64,000 nt of DNA from assembly GCA_951802195.1 (NCBI GenBank), contig OX637626.1:310001-374000 (forward strand), in the 5' to 3' direction. How positions within the stretch are numbered: the first letter of the stretch is position 1; the number at the start of each line of letters is the position of its first letter. The stretch comes from Tausonia pullulans. Taxonomy: Eukaryota > Basidiomycota > Tremellomycetes > Cystofilobasidiales > Mrakiaceae. The position numbers were made by a program, and so were the translations under genes. Positions 23,388-35,638 of the stretch are shown one piece after another. Under the pieces are notes generated by a model. That model ran no database searches. It saw only the letters and a program-made list of their open reading frames with translations, and had not been told where the DNA came from.

Positions 23388-23673
23388 CGTACTCAGAGCC
23401 CAGACCAAAGGGAGTCGTTGACAGTACGTTTATTCTGTGATATCGCTCTCTTCGTTCCCGCCTCTCGCGGGCCAGGGAGCCTCGACGATGGCGGTCAACA
23501 ATTGAAAGTCAGGAACCGAGAGGGAGAAGCAAGGGAGCTCGTTGCACAGACCACGCTGTCTCCCAACGGGCTTCACTTCTTGACAGACGTCAGCGTGCCG
23601 ACCCTCCTTCTAACATTCACCCCTGCCTCCCTCCTCCACTTCCCAGTACACGCTGTGGACTCCTTCGCCCACC

Positions 23674-24892
23674 ATGATCTCCTCTGTCCTTCGCATTCCT
23701 GCTCGCCAAACGACGACAGCCGCATTTGTCTCGGGGTTTCCCCGACGCTGGAACTCAAGCTCGCCGGCTGACGCCGTTGCATCTGCCCGGGAGACAATCG
23801 CGGCCAAGGCTAAGGCGTTCGAAGACAAGTATGCCCACAAGCTGAAGAAGAAGGTCGAGGAGTGAGTTCGGTCAGAGGCAGCCCCTCGGCATCCGCCTTC
23901 CTTTGTCGAGGCGAGTCTGATTGGAGTCGCGTCGGTCCCTCGATGCTTCTTTCACCTGTTCCGCCAGGTCCGGCGCTGAGAGTCTCGAGGCGCTCAAGCA
24001 GCAGGCTCTGGCTGTCAAGAAGGAGGCGCTTGAAATGAAGCCTCCTGCAGACTTCTTAGGGACTGGCTTCTCTTCGACCGCGTCGCCCTTGCCGGCGCGT
24101 CCTTCTCAGCCTGCCTCGTCTTTGGCTGCCGCTGCCCAGAAGATCACGTCGCCTTCATCGAACTCGCCCATCACTGTCAGTCTACGGCCATGGGCCATCA
24201 TCGATCCGTCTTGAGCTACAAGGCTGACTACTTTTCTCATCGCTCTCATCAAGCCTCTCGCCTCGATCCTGAACGTCCCCGCCCTTCTCTCGTCGCCTCA
24301 CCCCTTCTCCGTTGTTTCGACGCTTTGGCAGACACTTCACACCACCAAATCAATCACCAACCCGAACCGCTACATCTCAGCCGCGATCCCCGCCGAGACA
24401 TACCGGGCCATGGTGAAGGTGGCGCGGACGAACCCGCAGTTCGTGCTTCCCTTGCCCCGGCCAGGCGGCGGGACCGAGTTCTTCATCATTCAGTGGAACT
24501 TCTATGACAACGACGAGTCGACTCTCATCTTCACGAGCCTCGAAGAGTACAAGCAGAAGGGCTCGTGGGCTAAGCCGTTCCTCATTCTCACTCACTGGAC
24601 GGACCTCGTCGAGCCGAGCGAGGCGGCGCTCATGCGAGGCGAGATTTCGAGCTCAACTCCGCCTAAGGCCGGCCCGGGGATGGAGCTCCCGGAGAGCTAC
24701 CTCCTCAGCGTGGCGGATGCTCAACTGCTCGTCCTCGGCATGCAGCGGTTCTATCACCTTCAGAGCGGGGATGATGCCGACCGGGCGGAGAGGCAGGCCG
24801 TCCTCGAGGGCTTCACCAAGGGCACGTGGCAGGATAACGAGTGGGAACGACTGAGGAAGTTGGCCGTCGGAACGCTGGCGGGAATTATGTGA
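23674..24892 (+). CDS. ATP11: Mitochondrial F1-ATPase assembly chaperone ATP11
   Basis: Atp11 family chaperone, which binds the F1 beta subunit in the mitochondrial matrix during ATP synthase assembly. Three exons. The N-terminus (MISSVLRIPARQTTTAAFVS) is a mitochondrial presequence. A Lys/Glu-rich helix follows (YAHKLKKKVEE), then a Ser/Ala linker. The conserved domain contains NPNRYISAAIPAETYRAM, NPQFVLPLPRPGGGTEFFII, a Gln-Trp-Asn-Phe strand, TLIFTSLEEYKQKGSWAKPF and LTHWTDL. The protein ends VGTLAGIM. Splice sites are canonical. The length and domain order fit the family. Confidence 0.92.
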
Positions 24893-25201
24893 TGATGGGA
24901 TGTGCCTGATGTCCCACGCGAGTCCTAAAAGCGCAAGTTTCGTCGTCAGTCACAAATCCGTGCCCTCTTCAAGGGGCTACAACCTGCGCAATAAAGAATC
25001 GATGAGCTTGGTGGTAACGAGATCCTGGAGAGTCCCTTGGACGTGTAGCAATCGCCGGAGACCGTGCCGACGATGAGCAAGCGCGAGGCGGGTGCGGCGA
25101 TGTCGGCATGGGACCGACCCACGCCGACACGTCTCTCGCGACCTTCTCGTCGACCTCTACCACCACTGACCAATCCAGCCTTCAACCGCCTGCCTCCCGC
25201 C
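24893..25201. other. Intergenic region downstream of ATP11
   Basis: About 310 bp holding the ATP11 3' UTR and the promoter of the next plus-strand gene. The frame of the next gene is open back to about 25064, so a longer N-terminus is formally possible, but the MWPF start at 25202 is preferred. Nothing else is seen. Confidence 0.4.
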
Positions 25202-26072
25202 ATGTGGCCCTTCAGTTCATCCGCCTCCTCTTCCTATCCAGGGGCACCTGCCCCTAGCTCGACGCTCTCGGCCTCCTCCACCGCTTTCGCACCCGACGTC
25301 CCTTCCACTTCCTTCGCGTCGCCCCCGCCGCCTCCCTCGACGTTCAGGGACGAGAACACCCCACTTCGAACAGAGGACCCAGACACTAGGCGGGCGTCGG
25401 CATTCTCGTCTGTGGACGGAGGACCCCCTGTCATCCAGGGTATCACGTCCAAGTGGACGGAATACGTGAGTAGCGAGCGAGCGCCTGCTCCCCCTGCTGT
25501 TGGACAAATGAGACGCGCGCGATCGTTTTCCTGTCTCTTCCGCGTCGTCTCTGGCCTGACTGAAACTGATCGAATGATGACCTCAAGGACACCAACTCGG
25601 CTGGAATTGTTGCGGCCGGAGTCGCAGCCGGTTCGTCGAACCGCTCGACGTGCCTTTCCCGTCCGCGCCTTCTCTGACGACCTCCTCCTTCGACTTGCTC
25701 TTTTCAGCCGTCGTCGGGCCCGACGTCCTCCGTCTCAAACAAACCAAGACCAGGGGGATGTATGTCCTCGGCGTCTACGTTTTTGCGTCCTATCTGCTCG
25801 TCCAAAACCTGCTGGAGAAGTTCAAATCCGAAATTCCTGAGGGGGCACGATACATCGGCGGGCGCGTTGTCTCTAAAGAGGAATTGGAGGCTATGGCAGC
25901 TGGGAACGGAGCTGAAGGAGCAGGAGGGGTAACGTTTGCAGCTGGGAATGCTTACCAGAGGGGGTTGGATACGGAGAGGGCGAGGGAGAGGGAGAGGAAC
26001 GAGAGGGAGGGAGGATTCGGCGGACAGGAGTCGCTCAAGGACAAGTATGCGACGACGTCCGGGGAGCATTGA
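25202..26072 (+). CDS. Small membrane protein of unknown function
   Basis: Three exons (25202-25465, 25588-25630, 25708-26072) splice in frame to 223 residues. The N-terminus MWPFSSSASSSYPG is followed by about 70 residues rich in Ser, Pro and Ala. Then come WTEY, a small-residue hydrophobic segment (SAGIVAAGVAAAVVGPDV), the basic stretch RLKQTKTRG, and a second hydrophobic helix (MYVLGVYVFASYLLVQNLL). The C-terminal half is charged, with an Arg/Glu-rich run (RARERERNERE). Two membrane segments with a basic loop would suit an organelle membrane protein. I do not recognise the family. The second donor (GTTCGT) is weaker than usual, but splicing there is what joins the two hydrophobic segments. 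Confidence 0.6.
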
Positions 26073-26313
26073 TGTATGTGTGTATGTATCACAGGGGGAA
26101 TTGCATGGAGATTTTGATTTGACAGAGAAGTTGACGGGAGATATAGGGTAATCGACTCGCTTCGCCGGTGTCCCACAGTCGGGTGCGCATCTCTCCTCTC
26201 GCAACTCCCGAACTGTTCAGGACTGGAACAGTTCCTTTTCCTGTCTTGCACGTGCAACGGCCGCTTGAGCGTGCAAAGAAGCATGCATGGTATCACATCC
26301 CGCCTCCGTCCGT

Positions 26314-28407
26314 CTAGTACGCGCTGTACCCCCGAAGGCGGTAGAGCAGGACCCGGCCTCTCTGGTTGCCCATGGCTAGAACATCGCTCCTCGGGCTCCA
26401 TCCGAGCGCGGTAACAACACCGAGGGGCGTTCCCGCAGTCGGCCAGTTCTGATAAGCCGTCCGAGAGGGCGTGTGGTAGATCCTCAGTGTGTCCTTGCGC
26501 TCCGAGGAGGCAGCGGCGAGCAGCTGACCGTCAGGGTTAAACGCAAGCGACGTAAGTGGGACGGTGATGTTATCGAAGGACTTGAGGAGCGTCGGAGCGG
26601 TGGTCGAGGGTCCTGAGGCAGAAGAGAAGGTCGAAGAGGTAAGGTCAAGCCCACCGGTGGCGGACGAGTAGAGGTTGACAATGCCCGTCGAGGAACCGAC
26701 GGCCGTGAGACCGGCACTCTCATTTCGGTCCATAAGCCTCGCCCCGAAGCCCGCGCCATCCTCGTCCTTCCACTTGGAGATGCACCGCCGTTGGCCGATG
26801 TCCCAAACGCTGACCTCGCCACTTCGGCCACCGAGCATCCAGAGCTCCCGGCCGTCTTTGGCAAATCGGACACTTTCAACGCGTCCGCCGCCGCCGGAGG
26901 CCTTGAGCGTCCCAAGGAGACCCTGAGGTCCACCGGAACCGAACGAGAGGAGGTGAACGCCCGAGGACGAGGCCGCGGCAAGGATGTTGCCCTGTGGGGA
27001 GAAGGCCACGGACGAGAGCGAGCTCGGCTGGGCGGAAGTCAAGGGCAAGAGCGGGACCCGCGTCGAAGTCGAGGTTTGAAGGGAGACTAGGTGAAGATAC
27101 GGCCGCGGGCCGGAAAGAAGAAGCGTCGAGGGTGAGGTTGGGTGGAACTGAAGGGAGGAGATAGGGAGGGATGGGAGATGAATGGCCGAGAGAAGAGGGT
27201 TCGAGGGTCCATCGATGTTGTAGATTCGGACGCGACGATCGTTGCCGGCGACGGCAAGAATGCTTCTGTTAGCGCCGGGAGCCCAGCCAAGAGCGCGAAC
27301 AGCGCCCTCCTCGCCACCCTTGACGTCGCGTATCCGCTCGATGTCGAGTTGGCCGGCGGGGAGCTGGGTCGAGCCGAGCTTGCCGCGGGACGAGGCGATG
27401 AAGGGGGAGGAGGAGGAAAGGAGAGAGGAAAGAGGAGAAGACCCCGAGGCGGGGGAGTCTGAAGAAAGCGAGGCCCACTTGGGGCGAGGGTTGAAGGACT
27501 CGAACCTAAAGAGTTGAGAAGACAAGATCGCGCGTGTCAGGGGGAAGAGGCCCATTGTCGAATCGTGCAGAGAACGTATCAGACGCACTGGGTCCGAAGC
27601 CGAGTCTCGAACTCCTTGCCGGTGACGGTATCCTCGTCGATAGCATGCCGGAGCTTACGGAGCCGGTTGTCGCTTGCGAGCGAGACAGCGACGTTGGCAT
27701 CGTCGGGGTCATGCCATGCCTGTCGGCGCGCCAATCCACCTGCCGTTGAGACCGCGGACTGGTTGCGCCGCCCCAACGACGACGACGAAGACGACGAGGA
27801 CGCGTCCGAGTGGTCCGAGTCCAACTCTGAGTCTTCTCCATCGTCCACCTCGACCTCGGAGGCATCCTCGTCGTCGTTGCTACCGTCATGGGATCCCGAA
27901 AAGATTTGGCGGCCTGCGCCCCGACCTTCCTCCTCGTCGGACTCAACCTGCTCGAGGTCCTCGTCGTCGTCCGAAAAGCCAGCATCGAGGGGGTTGGACG
28001 TGGAGGGAGGGGCGTCCATCATGAAGAGCTGGGAGGCACATTGGGGAAGCGGGAGACGGAAGAAGATGTCTGTCAGCGAGGAGGAACACGGACGAGAACG
28101 AAGGATGGTTGAGGCGCGCGGCGACGACAGGCTAACTCACGTCTGCGTCGGCGACGTGCCCCATGCCGCTATCAAACAGATGTGAATCATATTGGACCGT
28201 GGGTGTCTCGGCAATGTGCTTGGTCTGTTTAGACACCCGCTTGCGGCCAAAGAGAAGGGCTTCGAGCTCGCGCTCCTCGTCGTCTTTCGCGCTCTCGTCG
28301 AGAGCTGCAGCGACCTCGACGTCGCCGCCTGCGCCGAGGGCGATGGGGGCGTCGTAGGGCTTGTCGGCGCGGGCCATCTTCTTGGCGGCGCGACGGCGGG
28401 CGGGCAT
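26314..28407 (-). CDS. UTP18: U3 snoRNP-associated WD40 protein UTP18
   Basis: Component of the small-subunit processome acting on 18S rRNA precursors in the nucleolus. Three exons: 28407-28141 (basic start MPARRRAAKKMARADKPYD, then ELEALLFGRK), one from 28028 with long acidic/Ser runs and the signature RRQAWHDPDDANVAVSLAS plus LRKLRHA, and a last exon joined as RTQFESFNPRPKWAS. The last exon encodes a WD40 propeller, with LAVAGNDRRVRIYNIDG, FSPQGNILAAAS, ELWMLGGRSGEVSVWD and VLAMGNQRGRVLLYRLRG, and ends YSAY. The W-DPDD / RLRKLR / FE-FNPRPKWA order is characteristic of Utp18 rather than of other propeller proteins. Confidence 0.88.
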
Positions 28408-28922
28408 GTTGAGTGTGGGATGTAGGGTCAAGGGGGTGTTGAAGGTTGGGAGTGCAACTGAGGGAGGATGTTCGTCGAGGCGGAGCCCTGTCTCTTGGAA
28501 TTCCACGCGCGCTTGCCCCCTTCACGACCACCAGCCGGCCTGTCGTTTAACTTATACTGTGGAGTCCATTCTTCGAGATTTGGACAGAGCCTCCATCTCT
28601 AGAGACCTTGCTTGATCAAGGGCAAGCGTCGACTTGGCTACGCGATGCCCCAAACTACACCCCTCTGGGATCCGGCCACTTGTCATTCTTGGATCCAAGC
28701 TTCAAGATCACTCTAACCCTGGGCTCCGAGCCGTCCCTGATCAGAATCGACGGTGTCATAGGAAAAGCAAACGCTATTCGGTGCATCAGGAGGCATAAGC
28801 GGAGAAGCGTCACCGCGGGCGCTTGGAGCTTGGTGCGAGACGGCGGGCAGCGGCCACACGCGCGCTCTTGAGGGAGACGAGCAGGTTGCTCCCGACAGCC
28901 ATCTCACTCCCGCCGCCCGCCC
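28408..28922. promoter_or_regulatory. Divergent promoter region, UTP18 and OSH gene
   Basis: About 515 bp between two divergent starts. No conserved coding sequence is evident. A pyrimidine-rich stretch precedes the OSH start codon. No clear TATA box was found near either start. Confidence 0.4.
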
Positions 28923-31900
28923 ATGAGCTCCCCCACCGGGTCCCAGGCTGGCTCAGCCTACACTGAACGTGTGTCTCCCTACTTGTCTTCTCCATATCTG
29001 CCCGTGGTTGCACTGACGCGCGCGACCATCCTCGACCTTCTTCTATGCATTCCGCCCTCTACATCCTCCTCCCACACGGCCCCTCCTTGCACGCTCTCGT
29101 ACACATACAGCCCGGCCCGTCTCGGACACAGAGGCACTCGCGAACTTCCGGCAGCTAGAGGCTCTCCGGTCTGGCGATCTCGCCAAGCTCCAGCCCTTCC
29201 TCAACGCCCTCACCCGGACTCACAGCGTCGACGACGGCGCCGCCCTCCTCGGCCGGGCCGTCAAGTGCGCCAGCTGTACGTTTCGAAGCCGAAGGACGAG
29301 AATCCCTCGGCTGTGCTTCGTCTGACTCGATGCTCTCGGGACCGACTGCCATCAGATGAGACGGTCGAGGTCATTCTCGCGAACCGAGCTGTCGACCCAA
29401 ATGCCCCCTACCCAGTCTTGAGCGGGACGACACCCCTCCACCTCGCCGCCGAACTCGGACGAGCCGATGTCGGTGAGTCTTCAGCCATACCGGATGGATG
29501 CCTGTTTGCATGCTGCTAGAGCTTTTCTTGGCAAGCGCGAGAGTGCGATCAAACTGTCTCCTGGTCTAGCCTGCTGACGGGCGGGCGGGGCCGTCGTCAT
29601 CCTCAAACAGTCCGACTCCTCCTTGACCAGCCAACGATCAATGACACCCTCGTCGACGGCCAGGGCCTCACCTGCATCGAGACTGCGATCTCTCAGGATG
29701 TTCTCGACATTATCCTTCGTGCGTACCTTGCTGTGGCCGTCGCGACCTTCCTCTTCCTCTCTCGTGCACAGACCGCGATGCCGACGTCCTTCCCCCCACT
29801 CCTTCCCCCCTTGGACGTAATGACACAGAGTCCCGCACTCGGTACCAGGGCCACTACCTCGCCACACTCTCCGAGTACACCACCTCTCCCGATGTCAAGC
29901 CCGGATCGCCCCCGAGCGTCCCGTACGCTGAGCTCCTCAGGATCCTTAGCTCGCCGAGGAGCGCCGTCCTCGACGTCAACGCGCTCGACCCGACATCCGG
30001 AAGCTCGCTCCTCCACGAGGCCGTTCGGCGCAGAGACCTCAAGCTCCTTCAGCTTCTCTGCCTTGAGCGTGGGGCCGACGTGTTCGTCCGTGACAAGAGG
30101 GGCAAGCGCGTCTTTGACGGCGAGCGCGTCGGCTACGGCCACAGCGGGCACAGCGACGACGTCACGAACCTCCTCAAGCAGGGTGGGTAGCGCCGCCCGC
30201 TTCTCGGCCATACGCAAACACTCGTACTGACGCTCCGCATCTCCCCGATTTTCTAGCTGCCAACAACCAGAAATCGGTCGTTCAGGGCCGCAACGAGAAG
30301 CCGCATCCCCAGCGCGGGTATCTGGTGCGTCTGAGATCTCTTTGGTCCGGTTATTCTTGGCCGAGGAAGACGAAACGGCGATGCTGATCCCACGTTCCTC
30401 GCTCCCTGCAGATGAAGTACACGAACGTCGCCCACGGCTACAAGCCCCGGTGGTTCGTCCTCAAGGATGGTGACCTCTCGTGTGCGTTGACAACTTTCGC
30501 CTCTCTACATTTTCCTCCGTCGCTACTGACATCAGCACTACCGCTCATAAAGACTTCCGAAACCAGGAGGAGGAAGGTCGAGCCTGTCGCGGTTCCGTTG
30601 CGCTTAAGTATGCGATGCTCAAGCCAACGTCCTCGACGCGGTTCGACATTCAGTCTGTCGGCCACGACTCGCGGTTTCCTAAATGGAACCTCCAGGCGTC
30701 ACACCCCCAGGAGATGGCCAATTGGTCGCAAGCCATCCGACAGCACATCGAGTATTACAAGGACGGAGGTGTCCTTGCCCAGTCGACCGCGGCCGCTGCT
30801 GCTGCCGGGGGAGACAAGGCGACGCTCTCTGTATCGACCCGTAGACCGTCGTCGACGCTCACTCGGTCCAACAGTCTCAGCTCAAACGCCCTCTTCGCCG
30901 CTGCGTCCGCCGCGGGCGCCTCTTTAACGCCCATCGCTCAGGAGGCTTCCCCCTTGGCGGTTCCCTCGGGCTCGAGTGCAGCGGCAGCAGCGGCTCTTCG
31001 CTCAGTCCGTAAGTCACCGTCGACAATATCCCTCGATGACGCCGGCACCATCGACGGCGACGCGGACGAGGACGAGGACGATGTTCGAAAAGTATCACAT
31101 CTCCACCTGGCGGGTCTCCCGCACGAGGACAAGTACGAGGTTCACGCTCAAACCGTTAAGGCTCAACTTGAGGTGGCCGACCAGCTTCTCGATGCGCTCG
31201 TCGCGACTGGAGGAGGACCGATTGTTCCTTCTCACTTGCCGGCAGCATCCTCCACGAGCAGCAGCCAACGGGAGCCCTCGGTCTCGTCTCAGCAGAGCTC
31301 GTCGCTCAAACGGTCCCCCTCGACGTCCTCCTCCTCGCGCCAGCAGTCAGTGAAGGACTCGCTACGCCAGTCGCTTAAGGCGCTCTCGGACCTTCTGACT
31401 GAGTACCAGGGCATGTCGGCGGACCGCGAGCAATGGCTCATCGAGCGGTACCAGCACGAGGTCACTACCCGCTTGCTCTGGGAGCAGTCCATGCAGGAAA
31501 CGGCCCGTCAGCACGCAGACATGGAACGAGTCCTCCACGAGGCAGCGGAGAAAAACTCTGCGCAGAGGAAGGAGCTGAGGGCCGTCAGGATGAGCACTAT
31601 CCATGCGGCGAGCCCGCTTACGACGCCGACGCGCGAGTCGGTTGCGGCTGGGGCGCTGATGGCTGGGGCGATGCTCGCTGCACCCACCTCTATTGGGGCG
31701 GTCATCGGCAGCCCAACGGTGACGGCCTCGAGCGGCAAGGATCTGCCTGCCATGCCTGTCACCCCTGTCGTCCCAGTCGGTGGGACGCCAACAGTCGCGA
31801 TGTCGGCCTCGCCCGTCGATCCTTCGGACCCGGAGGTCACCATCGAACTTCCGAAAGTGGTTCGGTCTGGCTTCATCCAGACGCCAATTCCGTCCGTCTC

Positions 31901-33694
31901 GACGCCGCAGGAGGACGAAGAGGAGGAAGAGGACGAGTTTTTCGACGCTGTTGAGTCCGGAACCCTCCCTCTTCAGATCGCCGAGTCCATCCTGCACCCA
32001 GTAGTCACCGACCTCGAGGCCGTCTTCGAGGAGGCCGAGAAGCAGCCTACCACCATCCGCGGGGTCGAGCTCAACCGGGCCGACTACGAGCCTTATGGCC
32101 ACCTCCGATCCCGGCTTCCGATCAACTCGGACGCACGACCGGCAGTCTCACTTTGGGCCATCCTCAAGAGCTCGATCGGCAAGGACCTGACCAAGATCAG
32201 CTTCCCAGTCTTCTTCAACGAGCCGACGTCAATGCTCGAGCGAATGGCGGAGGACATGGAGTTTTCCGAGTGTCTCGATGCCGCAGCTGCGGACAGGGAC
32301 TCACTCAAGCGGCTGGCGTACGTCGCAGCGTTTGCGATGAGCAACTACAGTTCGACCGAGGGTCGGATTGCCAAGCCGTTCAATCCGATGCTTGGAGAGA
32401 CATACGAGTATTGCCGGCTAGACAAGAAGTTCCGCTATGTTTCGGAGCAGGTCTCACATCACCCGCCCATTTCGGCGTGCTGGGCCGAGTCGCCCAAGTG
32501 GCGTTACTACGGCGAGGTGAGAGAGAGAGAGGGAACTTGCCTCTTTTTTTCTCGCGTATGCTGACTCGCATTCTCTCAGGTCGACGCCAAGAATAAGTTC
32601 CTCGGTCGCTCCTTCGAGATCCGGCCGACAGGACTTGCTCACGTTCAGCTCCGGATCCCAAAGTCCTGGGTTTCCCCGGAGGCTGGTTACGCCGTCGACA
32701 CAACAGGGACTTCTCCGGAAGGCGAGGAACTCGTCCTTGAGCACTACAGCTGGAAGAAGGTCACGACGGCCGTCTCGGGTTTCATTACCGCTTCGCCGAT
32801 CATCGACCACTATGGCGACATGGAGGTGAAGAACCACCGGACGGGTGAGACATGCGTGTTGTCATTCAAGGCGAGGGGGTGGAGGGCCAAGGACGCGTGC
32901 GAGATCAAGGGTGTGGTGAAAGATGCGGAGGACCGTATTGCCTGGGACATCGCTGGACGTGAGCCCTCCTTTCTTTTCCCCTTTCCATCCTCTTCTTCCC
33001 TGCTCCTCTCTTCTTGCGCTGACCCATGAGACTTGCAGGCTGGAATTCGCAGCTTGTCGCCCGCAAGGTTGGCGCCGGCCACGGCTTGCTTGAGCCTGAT
33101 GGTGAGATGCCCTCGCGTGGTGAAACCGAATACATTCTGGTACGTCTGCTCTCCCTCGTTTGCCAATATAGTGCTGACCTCGCCTATTTCCATAGCTCTG
33201 GAAGAACACCGCCAAGCCGCCCGCGCCATTCAATTTGACGCCGTTCGCCATCACCCTGAATGACATCCCCCAGGGTCTCGACCGCCTTCTCCCGCCAACC
33301 GACTGTCGGATCCGTCCCGATCAGCGCAACTTTGAGGCCGCCAACGTGCGTTTCACCGTGTCTTTTGTTCGATCCTATGTCACTGACGTTGCCGTCCCTT
33401 CAGTATGACCGCGCCAACGAGCTCAAGCAAGCCCAAGAAGCAAAGCAGCGCGAGACGCGCCGCAAGCGCGAGCTCGGCCAGCTCCCGCCTCATGCCCCTC
33501 GCTGGTTTGCCCGGGCGCTCGACAAGGACACGGGCGAGCAATACTGGGAGCCGTCGAGAGCCGCTCCCTCGGAGAAAGATGCGGACGGCGTCGGGGGCCA
33601 CGTCGAGTATTGGGAAGAGAGGTCGAGGGTCGCGAGGGAGGGTGGGAAGTGGAGTGGAGTTGAGGAGATTTTCGTCAAGGAGGATGAGATCTAG
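28923..33694 (+). CDS. Oxysterol-binding protein homologue (ankyrin, PH, FFAT, ORD)
   Basis: OSBP/Osh1-type lipid-transfer protein working at ER contact sites. The start is supported because [15 protein letters not shown] joins in frame to [20 protein letters not shown]. Ankyrin repeats follow ([36 protein letters not shown]), then a PH domain ([20 protein letters not shown] ... [20 protein letters not shown]) and a long Ser/Ala-rich linker with coiled-coil potential. An FFAT core, EFFDAVE (31935-31955), lies after an acidic run and would bind VAP proteins. The ORD contains the signature [12 protein letters not shown], the lid-side RSRLPINSD-like entry and [13 protein letters not shown]. The C-terminus has [19 protein letters not shown] and ends FVKEDEI. 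About seven short introns are present. Confidence 0.93.
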
Positions 33695-34297
33695 CCTCGG
33701 CGAGCGCGCTCTGTGTCTTGTTTTCTTTGCTGCCGTTTGTGTTTTGTTCCCTTCCGGCCGTGTATACTTTATGCCTTCGCCCGTCAGCGGAAGATCTCGA
33801 CAAGCAGCTGAGGTCGGTCCGTATCCCGGTTGGCCGAGGACCCCACACGCGACTGGCGCTCGAGGCTCTCGGCGCGCCTCTTCCCGCCCGCACCTTGAGC
33901 TGCTGTCCTCTTCCAACGACCAACCCGTCTCCGTCTTCTTTTCCGGCTCCTTTCTCGTTTCGCCTCTTTCTCCTCTTGTCGCCGCTCTCATAGGTCAGCC
34001 CCTTCGTGGCATGCCCTCCTCGGCTCTCGCTTACCCCCCCTCATTCCGCGACAGATGGCCTCGTCGTCCTCGTACCGGGTCGCCCTTGATGCCTTCTGGA
34101 GGACCGCCAGTCTCGTTAGCCCTGCCCTCTCATTCGCTCTCGACCTCCCTTTCTTCCCGCTCATACTTTCCCTATTCTTTTGTCTCCAGGCCTCTTCCTC
34201 CTCCTCCGCTTCCTCTAGACAGGGCGTCCCCAGGTTCGCGACTGCCGCCGCCTCCTGCTCGTCGACATCATCCTGCGCCCGACCGGCCCGGAGGACG
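33695..34297. other. Intergenic or 5' region of the next gene
   Basis: About 600 bp between the OSH stop and the preferred start of the Ser/Pro-rich gene. It is very C/T-rich, and several frames stay open without domain content. The frame of the following gene is open back to an ATG at 34055 with a hydrophobic stretch (FALDLPFFPLILSLFFCLQ). If translated, that stretch would give a signal anchor, and an intron ending near 34190 is also possible. Confidence 0.4.
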
Positions 34298-35537
34298 ATG
34301 AGCTCGCGCCCGCCGTTGTCCTCCTCGCTTCCTTCGCCTCCCCCTGCTTCTTCTTCCTCGTCCTCGTCCTCTCCCTCTTCCCCTACGGCCTCAGGCAAGG
34401 CCCCAACATCGGACTCACCGGCCTCTTCCGAGTCCTCGTCTTCCTCCTCTCCCGACCTCCAACGCGCCCAAACGTCGTCCTCCTTCGCGTCCGGCCCTCG
34501 GACGATGTTCCTTGAACCAGAGGAGGAGCAGCACGAGCCGTTCGTCCCTTCGGGACTCTACAGGCCCTCGCCAGACTCGTTTCACGGCAATTCTCAGCAG
34601 TGGAGATCTCCAGCGACAACGAGGCCGGCGCCCTTCTCCGAGCAACAGGAGGATGACACCGCGACGCCCCAGCTCGAGCTCGCCGATCACCACCACCACC
34701 ACCAGTCCCAAGGGCCCTCGACCATCTATGCCCCGACCGAAGAACCCCAATACTCCCCGCATGTCGAGCTCCCGCCAGATTCGCTCGTCCGCCCCGGTGT
34801 CCCGACCCCGGCCTCCCTCCACCTCCCCCCAACCCTCCGCCCGGACGGTCAACCGCCCCTCCAATTCCAGCCCGTCCATCAGTACGACCTCCTTCCTGCC
34901 CGGCAGCAATGGCTCCGGAACCGCATGCGTGACACCCCGATCTACTACCCGGCCTCGCCGGTCCAGATCCCGTCGTTTCCTTACCCGATCACGCTGCCAA
35001 AGCCCGAGGGCGCGCCGCCAGGCATAGCGTACCGGGAGCTGCCGCCGGAGAAGATGGCCGAGCTCTTCAAGGCAAGGGTGAACGATCGGCCGGATAGGAG
35101 CAAGCCGACGGAGAACCACCCGGTGCAGAAGCTGTGGGACGCTTGGGACGCGGAGCCGGAAGATCCGAAGGGGTGGGTGGTGGCGCGCACATGACTCTCG
35201 CTCGCATGCGGATGAACTGACGAAGCTTCTCCTTCTAGATGGGTGACGATCCGTGAAAAGATGGGTCTTCCCCCTACCTCACGTCAACGACCGGCCATGT
35301 GGTGCGTCTTGAGTGATTTCAGCAGTCCTCGCCTCCACTTCTCTCTAATCATTCCCACCCTTCACCAGGCTCTTCCAGTGGGAGCAGCATAGCGAGGAGG
35401 AGCTCTGGAAGATCGTCAAGCCTCTCTGGATTTTCTGGATGATCTGGCCTTTCGCGAGCGCGGGCGCATTTGCCTTTTACATGATCGTCTACGACGGTCG
35501 ATGGGAGGACGAGGACGGCAACCTCTTCATCCATTAG
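34298..35537 (+). CDS. Ser/Pro-rich protein with C-terminal membrane helix, unknown function
   Basis: A long exon (start chosen at 34298, MSSRPPLSSSLPSPP) encodes some 150 residues of Ser/Pro low complexity, a His/Gln patch (ADHHHHHQSQG) and a more ordered part (RQQWLRNRMRDTPIYYPASP, REDLPPEKMAEL-like sequence, KLWDAWDAEP). Two further exons add WVTIREKMGLPPTSRQRPAMW and LFQWEQHSEEELWKIVKPLW, followed by a membrane helix (WMIWPFASAGAFAFYMIVYD) and the end DGNLFIH. Both junctions are canonical and in frame. A single C-terminal helix with a short acidic tail resembles tail-anchored or single-pass organelle proteins. I do not recognise the family. An alternative start at 34055 would add a second hydrophobic stretch. 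Confidence 0.6.
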
Positions 35538-35638
35538 GGGAGCGGTGAGGGGAGATCTCGATGACATGTGTTGAAGACATAGTTCGCGCACTCTCGGACC
35601 GTCCACGACATTCAATTTTGACTAATAATGAACCCACT

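Noticed and set aside
31362-32102. 246-codon open frame on the minus strand
   Set aside because: Antisense of the OSH linker and ORD entry; no domain and Arg-rich.
33405-34301. 298-codon open frame on the plus strand across the OSH 3' end
   Set aside because: It overlaps the OSH C-terminal exon in a different frame and continues as Ser/Arg/Pro low complexity; a shadow frame.
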